A DNA stretch of 64,000 nucleotides, taken from positions 1,302,001 to 1,366,000 of the forward strand of contig NZ_CP081153.1 of assembly GCF_025140835.1 (NCBI RefSeq). The letters run 5' to 3'. Numbering within the stretch: position 1 is the stretch's first letter; each line of letters begins with the position of its first letter. This DNA comes from Aliiroseovarius sp. M344. GTDB lineage: Bacteria; Pseudomonadota; Alphaproteobacteria; Rhodobacterales; Rhodobacteraceae. Of the stretch, positions 9,496 to 18,871 are shown in pieces. The notes below the pieces were generated by a model that was not told the DNA's origin, searched no databases, and was given only the letters and a program-made list of their open reading frames with translations. Position numbers and translations under genes: made by a program.

Positions 9496-9819
9496 TGTGC
9501 CATCGTCCTAATCCTGACTGATCATATAAGGATTGCAAAGGGCAAGGTCCAGAGCCAGACCTGAAGAAGAAACATGCTGCGGTGCAACAAAGTCGCTACG
9601 TTGGCTCACTGGTTTGCAGGTCGCCGTCTAGCCTATTGGATATGTTGCCTGTTTCTAGATATCGTCCAATGTTGGATGTTGCGGGTGCATTGTGTTGGAA
9701 ATCACAACCCCATGATGCGCAATGGTCTATAATTCGCCATAAAATGGACGTGTTCGCCTTGAATTTTCCGCTTGAGACCCTCTTTTGCAAGAGCTGGGGC
9801 AGCACGAGGAGCCAGAACG
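9496..9819. other. Non-coding spacer between sufT and a small ORF
   Basis: About 320 bases between divergent genes with no convincing gene or repeat. A TATAAT hexamer at 9728-9733 could be a -10 element for the plus-strand gene, but there is no matching -35 at normal spacing. Base composition is visibly more AT-rich than the flanks. Confidence 0.4.
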
Positions 9820-10044
9820 GTGATTTCGACGAAAAATGGTGACACAAAAACTTTGACTTGCACCGAGCAGCTGGATCAGGCGGCCCGGATGGTGCAGGAC
9901 GTTGCCTATGCACTGGCAAATCGCGTGGACAACACAACTTTGACCGAACTGATGCTGACCAGCCGCAAGCTGGAGCGCTTGTCGGAACGCGTGAACGCAG
10001 CCAATCTGGGCGCAGTCAAAATCAACCGCGACGACGATGGCTGA
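9820..10044 (+). CDS. Small conserved-looking hypothetical protein
   Basis: 74 residues starting at a GTG preceded by GAGGAG with 8-base spacing, which argues that it is real. The predicted product is soluble and mostly helical, with a leucine/alanine heptad-like region (LDQAARMVQDVAYALANRV and LMLTSRKLERLSERV). No motif identifies its function. It ends 61 bases before tgt on the same strand, so it may share a transcript. Confidence 0.5.
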   Translation: MISTKNGDTKTLTCTEQLDQAARMVQDVAYALANRVDNTTLTELMLTSRKLERLSERVNAANLGAVKINRDDDG

Positions 10045-10081
10045 CACCAACGCGCGCGCTGGTCAGGTCACAGAACGCTAG

Positions 10082-11265
<1,184 letters not shown>

Positions 11266-11266
<1 letters not shown>

Positions 11267-11281
11267 GTGTTTCGAAACACT
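11266..11281. repeat. Minimal perfect palindrome related to repeat type P
   Basis: AGTGTTTCGAAACACT, a perfect 16-bp palindrome, starts at the last base of the tgt stop codon. It shares the TTTCGAAA core and stop-adjacent position of the larger repeats at 8266, 22998 and 46847. Whether it is a decayed copy, a terminator stem or chance is open. Confidence 0.45.
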
Positions 11282-11355
11282 GCCTATGCCAATTTCCCGT
11301 CGGCTTTCCCCTTGTCGTCCGCAGGCGGCGGAGGCAGAGTGTTGGGGCAAAGTGG

Positions 11356-11384
11356 GTTGACGTTGGGCGGTACCACCCCCATCT
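11356..11384 (+). promoter_or_regulatory. Heat-shock (RpoH-type) promoter of lon
   Basis: GTTGACG, a 14-base spacer, then CCCCATCT match the sigma-32-type layout (CTTGAA ... CCCCATNT). The predicted start of transcription is roughly 70 bases before the lon ATG. lon is a classical heat-shock gene, and a very similar element precedes sodB at 32156. Confidence 0.6.
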
Positions 11385-11459
11385 GAATAACCCGAACAGG
11401 AGGCGCCCCAGCTGCCGAAACACAGGGGCAGGGCGCTTTGCCAAGAATAAGGAAAACCT

Positions 11460-13865
11460 ATGAGTGAGCAACTGAGCCAATCCTTCCCGGTCCTGCCGCT
11501 GCGTGACATTGTGGTCTTCCCCCACATGATCGTGCCGCTGTTTGTTGGACGCGAAAAAAGCGTCAGGGCTTTGGAAGAAGTGATGGCGGATGACAAGCAG
11601 ATCCTTCTGTCCAGCCAAATTGACCCGTCGGTCGATGAGCCGGACGTGGAAGGTATCTATGATGTCGGCGTGCTGGCCAATGTGCTGCAACTGCTGAAAC
11701 TGCCCGACGGCACTGTTAAAGTGCTGGTCGAGGGACAGGCGCGGGTGCGCATCACAGACTATGTCGATAACGCCGACTATTTCGAAGCCTTTGCCGAGGT
11801 AATCGAAGAACGGCCCGGCGACCCGAACGAGATCGAAGCGCTTCTGCGTTCGGTCAGCGAAGAGTTCGAGCGCTATTCCAAGATTAAGAAAAACATCCCC
11901 GAAGAAGCGCTGGCGGCGGTCGCGGAAACGCGCGCGCCTGACAAGCTGGCCGATCTTGTGGCGGGGCATCTGGGCGTCGAAGTCGACCAAAAACAAGAGC
12001 TGCTTGAAACCTTCACGGTCTCTGAGCGGCTTGAGAAGGTCTATGGCCTGATGCAGGGCGAAATGTCGGTCCTGCGGGTTGAGAAAAAGATCAAAACCCG
12101 CGTCAAAAGCCAGATGGAGCGCACCCAGCGCGAATATTATCTGAATGAGCAGATGAAGGCCATTCAGAAGGAACTTGGCGACGGCGAAGAAGGCCAGAAC
12201 GAGCTGACCGAGCTGGAAGAAAAGATCGAAGAAACCAAGCTGTCCAAGGAAGCGCGCGAAAAGGCGGATGCCGAGCTGAAGAAGCTCAAGAACATGTCGC
12301 CCATGTCGGCAGAAGCCACGGTTGTGCGCAACTATCTGGATTGGATGCTGGGTCTGCCATGGGGCAAGAAAAGCCGGGTGAAGAAAGACCTGAACAACGC
12401 TCAGAAAGTGCTGGATGCGGATCACTATGGCCTTGAGAAGGTCAAGGAGCGCATTGTCGAATATCTGGCTGTTCAGCAGCGCTCGAAAAAGCTGAAGGGC
12501 CCGATCATGTGCCTTGTTGGCCCTCCCGGCGTGGGTAAAACTTCGCTTGGGAAATCGGTTGCCATGGCCACGGGGCGCGAATTTATCCGCATCTCGTTGG
12601 GAGGCGTGCGTGACGAAAGCGAAATCCGCGGTCACCGCCGGACTTATATCGGTTCGATGCCCGGTAAGATCATTCAGGCGCTGAAAAAGGCGAAAACCAC
12701 GAACCCGCTTATTTTGTTGGATGAGATCGACAAGATGGGGCAGGACTTCCGTGGTGATCCCGCATCCGCGATGCTGGAAGTGCTTGATCCGGAACAGAAC
12801 TCGACCTTTGTCGATCACTATCTTGAGGTCGAATATGACCTGTCAGATGTGATGTTCCTGACCACTGCGAACTCCTACAACATGCCGGGACCGCTTTTGG
12901 ACCGGATGGAGATCATCACGCTGGCCGGCTACACCGAAGATGAAAAGCGTGAAATCGCGTCGCGTCACCTGCTTCCGGAAGTGGTCAAGGATCACGGGCT
13001 GAAGAAGGATGAGTTTTCGGTCAGTGTAACCGCGCTGACGGATATGATCCGTTACTACACTCGCGAAGCCGGTGTGCGGAACCTGAAGCGCGAGCTTGCA
13101 AAACTGGCCCGCAAAGCGGTGACCAAACTGGTTAAGAAAGAGGTCGAGGCCGTCGAAGTCACGCCTGAATTGCTGGAAGACTATCTTGGTGTGCGCAAGC
13201 ATCGCTTTGGATTGGCCGAACAGGAAGACCAGGTGGGCGTCGTGACAGGTTTGGCCTGGACCAGCGTGGGCGGTGATCTGCTGTCCATCGAAGCGCTGCG
13301 CCTGCCGGGCAAGGGCCGGATGAAAACCACAGGGAAACTGGGCGATGTGATGAAGGAATCAATCGACGCCGCCAATTCCTATGTGCGGTCGATTGCGCCC
13401 GAAATCGGCGTTAAGCCGCCCCAGTTCGAAAAGTCAGACATCCACGTGCATGTGCCCGAAGGCGCGACGCCCAAGGATGGCCCCTCGGCGGGTCTGGCGA
13501 TGGTTACCTCTATCGTGTCTGTCCTGACCGGCATTCCCGTGAAGAAAGACATCGCCATGACCGGAGAAGTCACCCTTCGCGGCAACGCGCTGGCGATTGG
13601 CGGTTTGAAAGAAAAACTGCTGGCCGCGTTGCGTGGTGGTGTCAAAACCGTCCTGATCCCGGCAGAGAACGAAAAAGACCTGCGTGAGATTCCAGACAAT
13701 GTGAAAGAAGGGCTGACGATCATCCCGGTAAGCCATGTGTCCGAAGTCCTGAAACACGCTTTGGTTCGTGAACCGGTTGCCGTGGAATGGGATGAAGCGG
13801 CGGAAGAAGCTGCGGCTGCTGCCTTGGCGAAAAAGCCAGCCAGCGTGCCGCCAATCGCGCACTGA
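11460..13865 (+). CDS. lon: ATP-dependent protease Lon
   Basis: 801 residues, full length for the family. The N-terminal substrate-binding domain (FPVLPLRDIVVFPHMIVPL) is followed by a coiled-coil region near residues 200-280. The AAA+ domain has Walker A GPPGVGKT near residue 357 and Walker B ILLDEIDKMG. The protease domain has the catalytic serine in DGPSAGLAM near residue 680 and the catalytic lysine in GGLKEKLLAALRGG near 722. It degrades misfolded and regulatory proteins in the cytoplasm. The ATG follows an RpoH-like promoter. A downstream hairpin and HU gene complete the usual lon-hup order. Confidence 0.98.
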   Translation: MSEQLSQSFPVLPLRDIVVFPHMIVPLFVGREKSVRALEEVMADDKQILLSSQIDPSVDEPDVEGIYDVGVLANVLQLLKLPDGTVKVLVEGQARVRITDYVDNADYFEAFAEVIEERPGDPNEIEALLRSVSEEFERYSKIKKNIPEEALAAVAETRAPDKLADLVAGHLGVEVDQKQELLETFTVSERLEKVYGLMQGEMSVLRVEKKIKTRVKSQMERTQREYYLNEQMKAIQKELGDGEEGQNELTELEEKIEETKLSKEAREKADAELKKLKNMSPMSAEATVVRNYLDWMLGLPWGKKSRVKKDLNNAQKVLDADHYGLEKVKERIVEYLAVQQRSKKLKGPIMCLVGPPGVGKTSLGKSVAMATGREFIRISLGGVRDESEIRGHRRTYIGSMPGKIIQALKKAKTTNPLILLDEIDKMGQDFRGDPASAMLEVLDPEQNSTFVDHYLEVEYDLSDVMFLTTANSYNMPGPLLDRMEIITLAGYTEDEKREIASRHLLPEVVKDHGLKKDEFSVSVTALTDMIRYYTREAGVRNLKRELAKLARKAVTKLVKKEVEAVEVTPELLEDYLGVRKHRFGLAEQEDQVGVVTGLAWTSVGGDLLSIEALRLPGKGRMKTTGKLGDVMKESIDAANSYVRSIAPEIGVKPPQFEKSDIHVHVPEGATPKDGPSAGLAMVTSIVSVLTGIPVKKDIAMTGEVTLRGNALAIGGLKEKLLAALRGGVKTVLIPAENEKDLREIPDNVKEGLTIIPVSHVSEVLKHALVREPVAVEWDEAAEEAAAAALAKKPASVPPIAH

Positions 13866-13883
13866 TCGCCAGTGCCTTCATTT

Positions 13884-13917
13884 GGGAAGGAGCGGGGAAA
13901 GGCTCGCTCCTTTCCCC
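13884..13917 (+). terminator. Hairpin after lon
   Basis: GGGAAGGAGCG pairs with CGCTCCTTTCCC (one bulged T) around a 10-base loop, 19 bases after the lon stop. The T-tract is weak, so it may attenuate rather than fully terminate. Confidence 0.45.
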
Positions 13918-13994
13918 TATTCAGACCGCGATAATGCGGATCTGTTCATGGAGCCAGCCCAAACTGGCACCACAATCAAACAGAGAGGCAATCC

Positions 13995-14396
13995 ATGGCA
14001 GTCAGAGCAAAATCAACATCAAAAGCAAAACCGAGCGCAGCGACGAAAGCCAAGCAGAGTGCTTCGAAGGCACCTAATATGACGGCTTCCGTAAAGCAAA
14101 CATCGGAAAAGACGATCACTTTTGCAGAGCCGGTCGTAAAAAAGAAAGAGATGTTAGCCCGCGTTGCTGCGCGTGCTGAAATGCGCCCCAATCAGGCAAA
14201 AGCGGTTTTTGACGCTGTGTTGGAAGAATTGGGAGCGGCCTTGGAACGTGGTGAAAAACTTCGCCTGCCACCGCTTGGCAACGTCAAAGTCAATCGCCAG
14301 AAAGAACTTCCAGACGCCAAAATTGTGATCTGCAAGATCCGTCGCAACAAGGCTGTCGACAAGGAAGACGCCCCTCTTGCGTCGCATACCGACTGA
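13995..14396 (+). CDS. HU-family DNA-binding protein with Lys/Ala-rich N-terminal tail
   Basis: 133 residues, longer than standard HU (about 90). The first 45 or so residues are a low-complexity basic tail (repeated AK, SK and TK). The HU fold follows: KKEMLARVAARAEMRPNQAK and FDAVLEELGAALERGEKLRL, then LPPLGNVKVNRQKELPDAK. The region that normally forms the long DNA-embracing beta arm (GRNPxTGE with its intercalating proline) is absent or much shortened. It should still be nucleoid-associated, but DNA contact may rely on the tail. Its position right after lon is the usual place for hupB. GAGAGG precedes the ATG. Confidence 0.82.
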   Translation: MAVRAKSTSKAKPSAATKAKQSASKAPNMTASVKQTSEKTITFAEPVVKKKEMLARVAARAEMRPNQAKAVFDAVLEELGAALERGEKLRLPPLGNVKVNRQKELPDAKIVICKIRRNKAVDKEDAPLASHTD

Positions 14397-14415
14397 CGCT
14401 AAAAACTGGCCCGTT

Positions 14416-14490
14416 GGGTGATTAGCTCAGTGGTAGAGCGCTTCGTTCACATCGAAGATGTCAGGAGTTCAAATCTCTTATCACCCACCA
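14416..14490 (+). tRNA. tRNA-Val(CAC)
   Basis: 75 bases including an encoded CCA. Acceptor GGGTGAT/ATCACCC, D-stem GCTC/GAGC, anticodon stem CTTCG/CGAAG with loop TTCACAT (anticodon CAC, codon GTG), T-loop TTCAAAT. The T-stem contains one G-U pair. It follows the HU gene by 19 bases. Confidence 0.95.
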
Positions 14491-14549
14491 CTTCGCATTG
14501 GCTGGGCCATCCATCGGGCGCTTTTGGGCGTCCGTTTTCGCATCAGCTT

Positions 14550-15551
14550 CTACCCCTGTCCGGTCGAAAATTTATGCGGAGACATCCCGAAAGCCTCACG
14601 AAACCGTTTCGAGAAATACGCAGCAGAGTCAAAGCCACACGCGACGGCGACATCGACCACAGGCAGATTGGTCTCTGCCAGCAGGATACGCGCGCGCTGA
14701 AGGCGAAGGTTTTGTAAATATTTCTTCGGCGTTGTGTTCAGGTAGTGGCGAAACAGTCGTTCCATCTGCCGCCGCGAAATCCCAAGCTCGTCGGTGATGA
14801 CGTCCAGATTGATATGGTCGTCCAAATGCGCTTCGAAATGATTGATGATGCGCACCAGTTTGTCATTACGCACCCCGATAGACGCGGATGTGGAGCTTTG
14901 CTGGCGGTCTGTTTCCGACCGTTGAACGGTGTGCAGGCACATGTTCAGAACGGCCTGCGCCAGCACCGGACCGTGGGTGTCATAGATCAGCTTGAAGAAC
15001 AGGTCGGTCGCCGCCGAGCCACCACCGCAGGTCAGGACGCGGTTGTCCATCGTATACAACTGCTCGACCGGGTTGAGGCCGGGGAAATGCTCGCGAAACG
15101 GCGCGATGTTTTCCCAATGCAACGTGAATTTGTGGCCGGCCAAAATGCCCGCGCGCGCCAAAGTATAGGTGCCAGTGCACAAAGCCCCAACCGTGCGGCC
15201 CAAACGCCATTGTTTGCGGGTCCAGTCTGCGACTTTCGCGCTGGTGGATAATTCGGGTTGGACGCCGGAACATATGAAAATTCGGCTGTCGGCTGGCGTA
15301 TCCCCCAACGCGCTATCGATCCCGATCTCGATCCCGTTCGAGCACCTTACATTGCCCCCATCTTCGGACATGGTGGTCCAGGAATACAGGCTTTTCCCGG
15401 TCAACTGATTGGCGATCCGCAAAGGCTCGATGGCCGACGTGAAGGCAAGCATCGACAGGTTTGGAAGCAGCACGAAAACAATTGGTTCGGGGTTGGCTGG
15501 TGCGTCGATCGCGACGTGGGCCACACCTTTGGGAACTACAGACGCCGACAT
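14550..15551 (-). CDS. GlxA-family AraC-type transcriptional regulator
   Basis: 333 residues. Residues about 15-190 form a DJ-1/PfpI (GATase1-like) domain with FVLLPNLSMLAFTSAIEPLR and a cysteine in GALCTGTYTLARAG. Residues about 235-330 form the AraC helix-turn-helix pair (DELGISRRQMERLFRHY and DVAVACGFDSAAYFSKRFRE). This architecture matches GbdR/CdhR-type regulators, which in Pseudomonas control glycine betaine and carnitine use. A link to the MttB-like or sarcosine oxidase genes here is inference only. The ATG at 15551 (MSASVVPKG) is chosen over a longer upstream frame. The gene sits between two tRNA-Val genes on the opposite strand. Confidence 0.85.
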   Translation of the reverse strand: MSASVVPKGVAHVAIDAPANPEPIVFVLLPNLSMLAFTSAIEPLRIANQLTGKSLYSWTTMSEDGGNVRCSNGIEIGIDSALGDTPADSRIFICSGVQPELSTSAKVADWTRKQWRLGRTVGALCTGTYTLARAGILAGHKFTLHWENIAPFREHFPGLNPVEQLYTMDNRVLTCGGGSAATDLFFKLIYDTHGPVLAQAVLNMCLHTVQRSETDRQQSSTSASIGVRNDKLVRIINHFEAHLDDHINLDVITDELGISRRQMERLFRHYLNTTPKKYLQNLRLQRARILLAETNLPVVDVAVACGFDSAAYFSKRFREAFGMSPHKFSTGQG

Positions 15552-15751
15552 ATTCGGGTTCCTCGCTCTTGGAGATGAGGCACCATACGTAACGTAAGGC
15601 AAAGTGCAACCGTTAGGCCTGATCGCATCCGGCGCGTCGCCTCTTTGCGGCCGTTTCACCAGCACGCGAGAGGCCAAGTCGACATTTTTTCATGCTTTGA
15701 GAAAACCCCTCTTGCAATCCCCGGTTTGACAAGGCTATTAGCTGGCCCAGC

Positions 15752-15827
<76 letters not shown>

Positions 15828-15903
15828 TTCCCTTTGAGTATGTTGGCGCTTTGCCTGTGGACCAGAGTGCCATAGCACCGTCATACCAACGCAAAGGGTC
15901 CAC

Positions 15904-16500
15904 ATGCCAACCCAATATCCAGAAATGTTCGTTATTCGCCACGGTCAGACGGAATGGAACCTAGCCGGTCGCCACCAAGGGCGACTGGATTCGCCGTTGA
16001 CCCAAAAGGGGCGGCAACAGGCGCGCGTCATGGGGCAGATGTTGCAGCGCGAGATTGGCGGACGCACTGATGTTGCAGCCTACAGCTCGCCGCAAGGCCG
16101 GGCTTTGCAGACTGCGGAACTGTCGCTCGCTGCATTGTCATGGTCGGTCACACAAGACGAGCGGTTGTGCGAGGTGTCTTTTGGCGCGTGGCAAGGTTTG
16201 ACCCATGATGAGATTGCAGCAGGCTGGCCCAAGCAGGCTGCGTTTGGCGAACAGAATCCGCAGGAATGGCACTATATGTCGCCCGGCGGTGAGACTTTGG
16301 CCGACCTTCAGGACCGCGCAGATCGTTTTTTGAAAGACCTTGCCGACCCGGCGGTGGTTTTTACACATGGGGTGCTTTCACGGGTGCTTCGGGCGCGCTG
16401 GTTGGGTCTGAATGAACACGAAATGCTGGAGCTGCCAGGCGGCCAGGGGATCATTTTCCACCTTGCGCGTGGGCACGGGCATCGGGTGATCGAAAAATAA
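15904..16500 (+). CDS. Histidine phosphatase family protein
   Basis: 198 residues of the phosphoglycerate-mutase-like superfamily. The catalytic RHG motif is VIRHGQTEWNLAGRHQG near residue 10. Further conserved features are YSSPQGRALQTAEL near 60, CEVSFGAWQGLTHDE with the proton-donor glutamate, and VVFTHGVLSRVLRARWLGL near 150. Substrates range from phosphoglycerate to alpha-ribazole phosphate and cannot be settled here. It lies between the tRNA-Val and tRNA-Asp genes. Confidence 0.88.
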   Translation: MPTQYPEMFVIRHGQTEWNLAGRHQGRLDSPLTQKGRQQARVMGQMLQREIGGRTDVAAYSSPQGRALQTAELSLAALSWSVTQDERLCEVSFGAWQGLTHDEIAAGWPKQAAFGEQNPQEWHYMSPGGETLADLQDRADRFLKDLADPAVVFTHGVLSRVLRARWLGLNEHEMLELPGGQGIIFHLARGHGHRVIEK

Positions 16501-16581
16501 TCTGGAAAAACAGCATTGCCCGCTTGACGCGCTACAGCCTGCGGCCTAGAACGCCCGAACTAGCCGCAAGGCTGGCAGTGA

Positions 16582-16658
16582 GCGGTTGTAGCTCAGTTGG
16601 TTAGAGTACCGGCCTGTCACGCCGGGGGTCGCGGGTTCGAGCCCCGTCAACCGCGCCA
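16582..16658 (+). tRNA. tRNA-Asp(GTC), copy 1
   Basis: 77 bases with encoded CCA. Acceptor GCGGTTG/CAACCGC, anticodon stem CCGGC/GCCGG, loop CTGTCAC (anticodon GTC), T-loop TTCGAGC. Identical to copy 2 at 16800. Confidence 0.96.
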
Positions 16659-16675
16659 CCACTGCCCGAAAGACA

Positions 16676-16698
16676 CCCCGCCATTGGCGGGGTTTTTT
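16676..16698 (+). terminator. Rho-independent terminator after tRNA-Asp copy 1
   Basis: CCCCGCC-ATT-GGCGGGG followed by six Ts: a compact textbook terminator 17 bases after the tRNA. It implies that the two tRNA-Asp genes are separate transcription units. Confidence 0.85.
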
Positions 16699-16799
16699 CG
16701 TTTTATGTCTTGCTGAATCTGCCTGAAACTACTGCACCCGGGATCGCGAGTTTTCCCCATTGACGCCTAATCACACCCAATGTATTCACCCCGCCACGC

Positions 16800-16876
16800 G
16801 CGGTTGTAGCTCAGTTGGTTAGAGTACCGGCCTGTCACGCCGGGGGTCGCGGGTTCGAGCCCCGTCAACCGCGCCA
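16800..16876 (+). tRNA. tRNA-Asp(GTC), copy 2
   Basis: 77 bases, identical to copy 1 over its whole length including CCA, 141 bases downstream of it. The spacers around the two copies are different, so only the tRNA itself is conserved. Confidence 0.96.
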
Positions 16877-16948
16877 CTTCACCACATTCCGGGCGACAGA
16901 AATGGCGGCTAGCCTTCCATTATTGATCGCAAGGGATGAGGTAGGATC

Positions 16949-17182
16949 ATGTCGATCATTGATGACATACCATTGCTGACAATACTGATTTTCTGCGCGA
17001 CAATTGGGCTTGCGCCATTCGCGCCACCACATGTGTGGGAAAAGCTTGTCATGTTGTTTGGCGGGAACTTGGTGCGTCCCATCGATATGTTTGACCTGCT
17101 GATGCACGGCACCCCTTGGCTGGTGCTGGGCGTGAAGCTCGTCAGGATGCGAAAGGGCGATCAGCCCGGGAAAAAGGGCTGA
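16949..17182 (+). CDS. Small two-helix membrane protein
   Basis: 77 residues with a hydrophobic N-terminal segment (LLTILIFCATIGLAPFAP), a short charged stretch with PPHVWEKLVMLFGG, and a second hydrophobic part near HGTPWLVLGVKLV. This resembles the small conserved proteins often labelled RND transporter in databases, a name with no functional basis that I know of. The ATG has a GAGG-like site upstream. It stands between tRNA-Asp copy 2 and a convergent peptidase gene. Confidence 0.65.
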   Translation: MSIIDDIPLLTILIFCATIGLAPFAPPHVWEKLVMLFGGNLVRPIDMFDLLMHGTPWLVLGVKLVRMRKGDQPGKKG

Positions 17183-17229
17183 CTGCAGGTTTTGGTGCCG
17201 ACGTCACGGCGCATTCCGGGATGTCTGTT

Positions 17230-18606
17230 TCAGGACAGTTCAGACAGAATACGGGCCCAGCTTCGGATGCCTTTGTGGAAGCTTTCCAGATCGTATTTTT
17301 CGTTCGGGCTGTGGATGTTGTCGTCATCCTTACCAAATCCGATCAGCATCGCGTCGACGCCCAGAATATCTTTGAAATATACAGCAATCGGGATCGAACC
17401 ACCGCAGCCTGCGAAGGCCGCCGGAATGCCCCATTCATCGGACAGCGCTTTTCGGGCCTGTTCGAACATGGGGTTGTCGGTTGAAACCTGCGCTGCCGGG
17501 GAACCCTTTTCGGTGCGGTACTCGACCGAGAAACCTTCCGGCAGACGGTCTTCCAGATAGCTGCGGAAGGTTTTGCGGATCGCGTCCGGGTCTTGCTTGC
17601 CAACCAGCCGGAAGCTGACCTTGGCCGAGGCTTTGCTGGGCAACACGGTTTTGAACCCATCGCCGGTATAGCCCCCCCAGATGCCGTTCACATCGCAGGT
17701 TGGGCGCGACCACAGCATTTCGATTGGCATTCGGTCTTGTTCGCCCGCGGGCTGTTTCAATCCCACATCACCCAGGAAAGCGGCGTGATCAAACCCAAGG
17801 CCCTGCCACTGGGCGCGCATCTCGTCTGACAATTCCTCGACCCCATCATAAAAGCCGGGCAGGGTGATCCGCCCGGAGTCGTCGTGCAGGTCAGCCAGGG
17901 CACGGGTCAGCACCCGGATCGGGTTCATCGCAACGCCCCCATACATGCCCGAATGCAAGTCACGATCAGGGCCGGTGATGGTGAAGTCTTCACAGGTCAT
18001 TCCGCGAAGTTGGGTGATGATGGCCGGGGTCTTTGATTCGAACAGTCCAGTGTCGCAGATCAGGGCGATGTCTGTGGTCAGCTCGTCTTTGTTCTCTTCC
18101 ATGAACGGGATCAGGGACGGAGAACCCGATTCTTCCTCGCCTTCGAAAAACAGCGAAATACGTGCGGGCAGGCTGCCATGGACTGCAATCCACGCCCGGC
18201 AGGCTTCGACAAATGTCATCAGCTGACCTTTATCGTCGGATGAGCCACGACCGCGAATGACTTTGCCGGCCGGGGTGTTTTCCAAGGCGGGCTCGAAGGG
18301 CGGGGTGTCCCACAGGTCCAGCGGATCGACCGGCTGCACGTCATAGTGCCCGTAAAACATAAGATGCGGTGTATCCGAAGGTCCAGCCGCGTGCGCCACG
18401 ACCATCGGGTGGCCGGGTGTCAGGCGTTTATCTGCCTGAAATCCAATGGTTTTCAGATCATCTACCAACCAATCTGCGGCCTTTTGGCAGTCCTCAGCAA
18501 AAGCAGGATCGGTCGAGATGGACGGGATACGCAACAACTCCAACAGGCGGTCAATGGCATCAGGAAGGTCCGCATCAATACGGTCTAGAACGGGGTCGAG
18601 CGACAT
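17230..18606 (-). CDS. M20 family metallopeptidase (dipeptidase)
   Basis: 458 residues of the M20 zinc peptidase family (CNDP/PepV-like clade). Metal ligands are visible in order: GHYDVQP near residue 86, RGSSDDKG near 117, the catalytic glutamate pair FFEGEEESGSP near 150, CDTG near 185 and NIHSPNE near 430. The inserted dimerisation domain (RDLHSGMYGG) lies in the middle. It probably hydrolyses dipeptides or N-acyl/carbamoyl amino acids in the cytoplasm, as there is no signal peptide. It is transcribed away from hemA. Confidence 0.88.
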   Translation of the reverse strand: MSLDPVLDRIDADLPDAIDRLLELLRIPSISTDPAFAEDCQKAADWLVDDLKTIGFQADKRLTPGHPMVVAHAAGPSDTPHLMFYGHYDVQPVDPLDLWDTPPFEPALENTPAGKVIRGRGSSDDKGQLMTFVEACRAWIAVHGSLPARISLFFEGEEESGSPSLIPFMEENKDELTTDIALICDTGLFESKTPAIITQLRGMTCEDFTITGPDRDLHSGMYGGVAMNPIRVLTRALADLHDDSGRITLPGFYDGVEELSDEMRAQWQGLGFDHAAFLGDVGLKQPAGEQDRMPIEMLWSRPTCDVNGIWGGYTGDGFKTVLPSKASAKVSFRLVGKQDPDAIRKTFRSYLEDRLPEGFSVEYRTEKGSPAAQVSTDNPMFEQARKALSDEWGIPAAFAGCGGSIPIAVYFKDILGVDAMLIGFGKDDDNIHSPNEKYDLESFHKGIRSWARILSELS

Positions 18607-18719
18607 GGCTATGCTCCAATCTCATGCGTTTTCGAAGCGGACCCTACCAGCCTCTTTGCCGCTGTCCACCCAGAGTATGGAAGGGCGTAGTGTCGCGGAA
18701 AATCTAAAAAGGGTTCCGT

Positions 18720-18733
18720 TTGCGATGGATCAA
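18720..18733. promoter_or_regulatory. Candidate FNR/FnrL box upstream of hemA
   Basis: TTGCGATGGATCAA fits TTGAT-N4-ATCAA at 8 of 10 defined positions, about 140 bases before the hemA start. In Rhodobacter, hemA is oxygen-regulated through FnrL, so the location makes sense. The left half-site is imperfect. Confidence 0.42.
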
Positions 18734-18871
18734 TGTAAAACCCGACTGCAATCCGTTAACACGGCAAGCAACGACATGCGGGGGAAACATATCCAATTTT
18801 TGAATATGTTTGCGAGGTGATACCCTGTATGTTGAGCGAACGAACAGGATCAGACCGGCCAGGAGGGAACC

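Noticed and set aside
16582..16876. Twin tRNA-Asp genes as an integration or duplication scar
   Set aside because: Only the tRNA bodies are identical; flanks differ and no integrase or direct repeat is present. Simple duplicate tRNA genes explain it.
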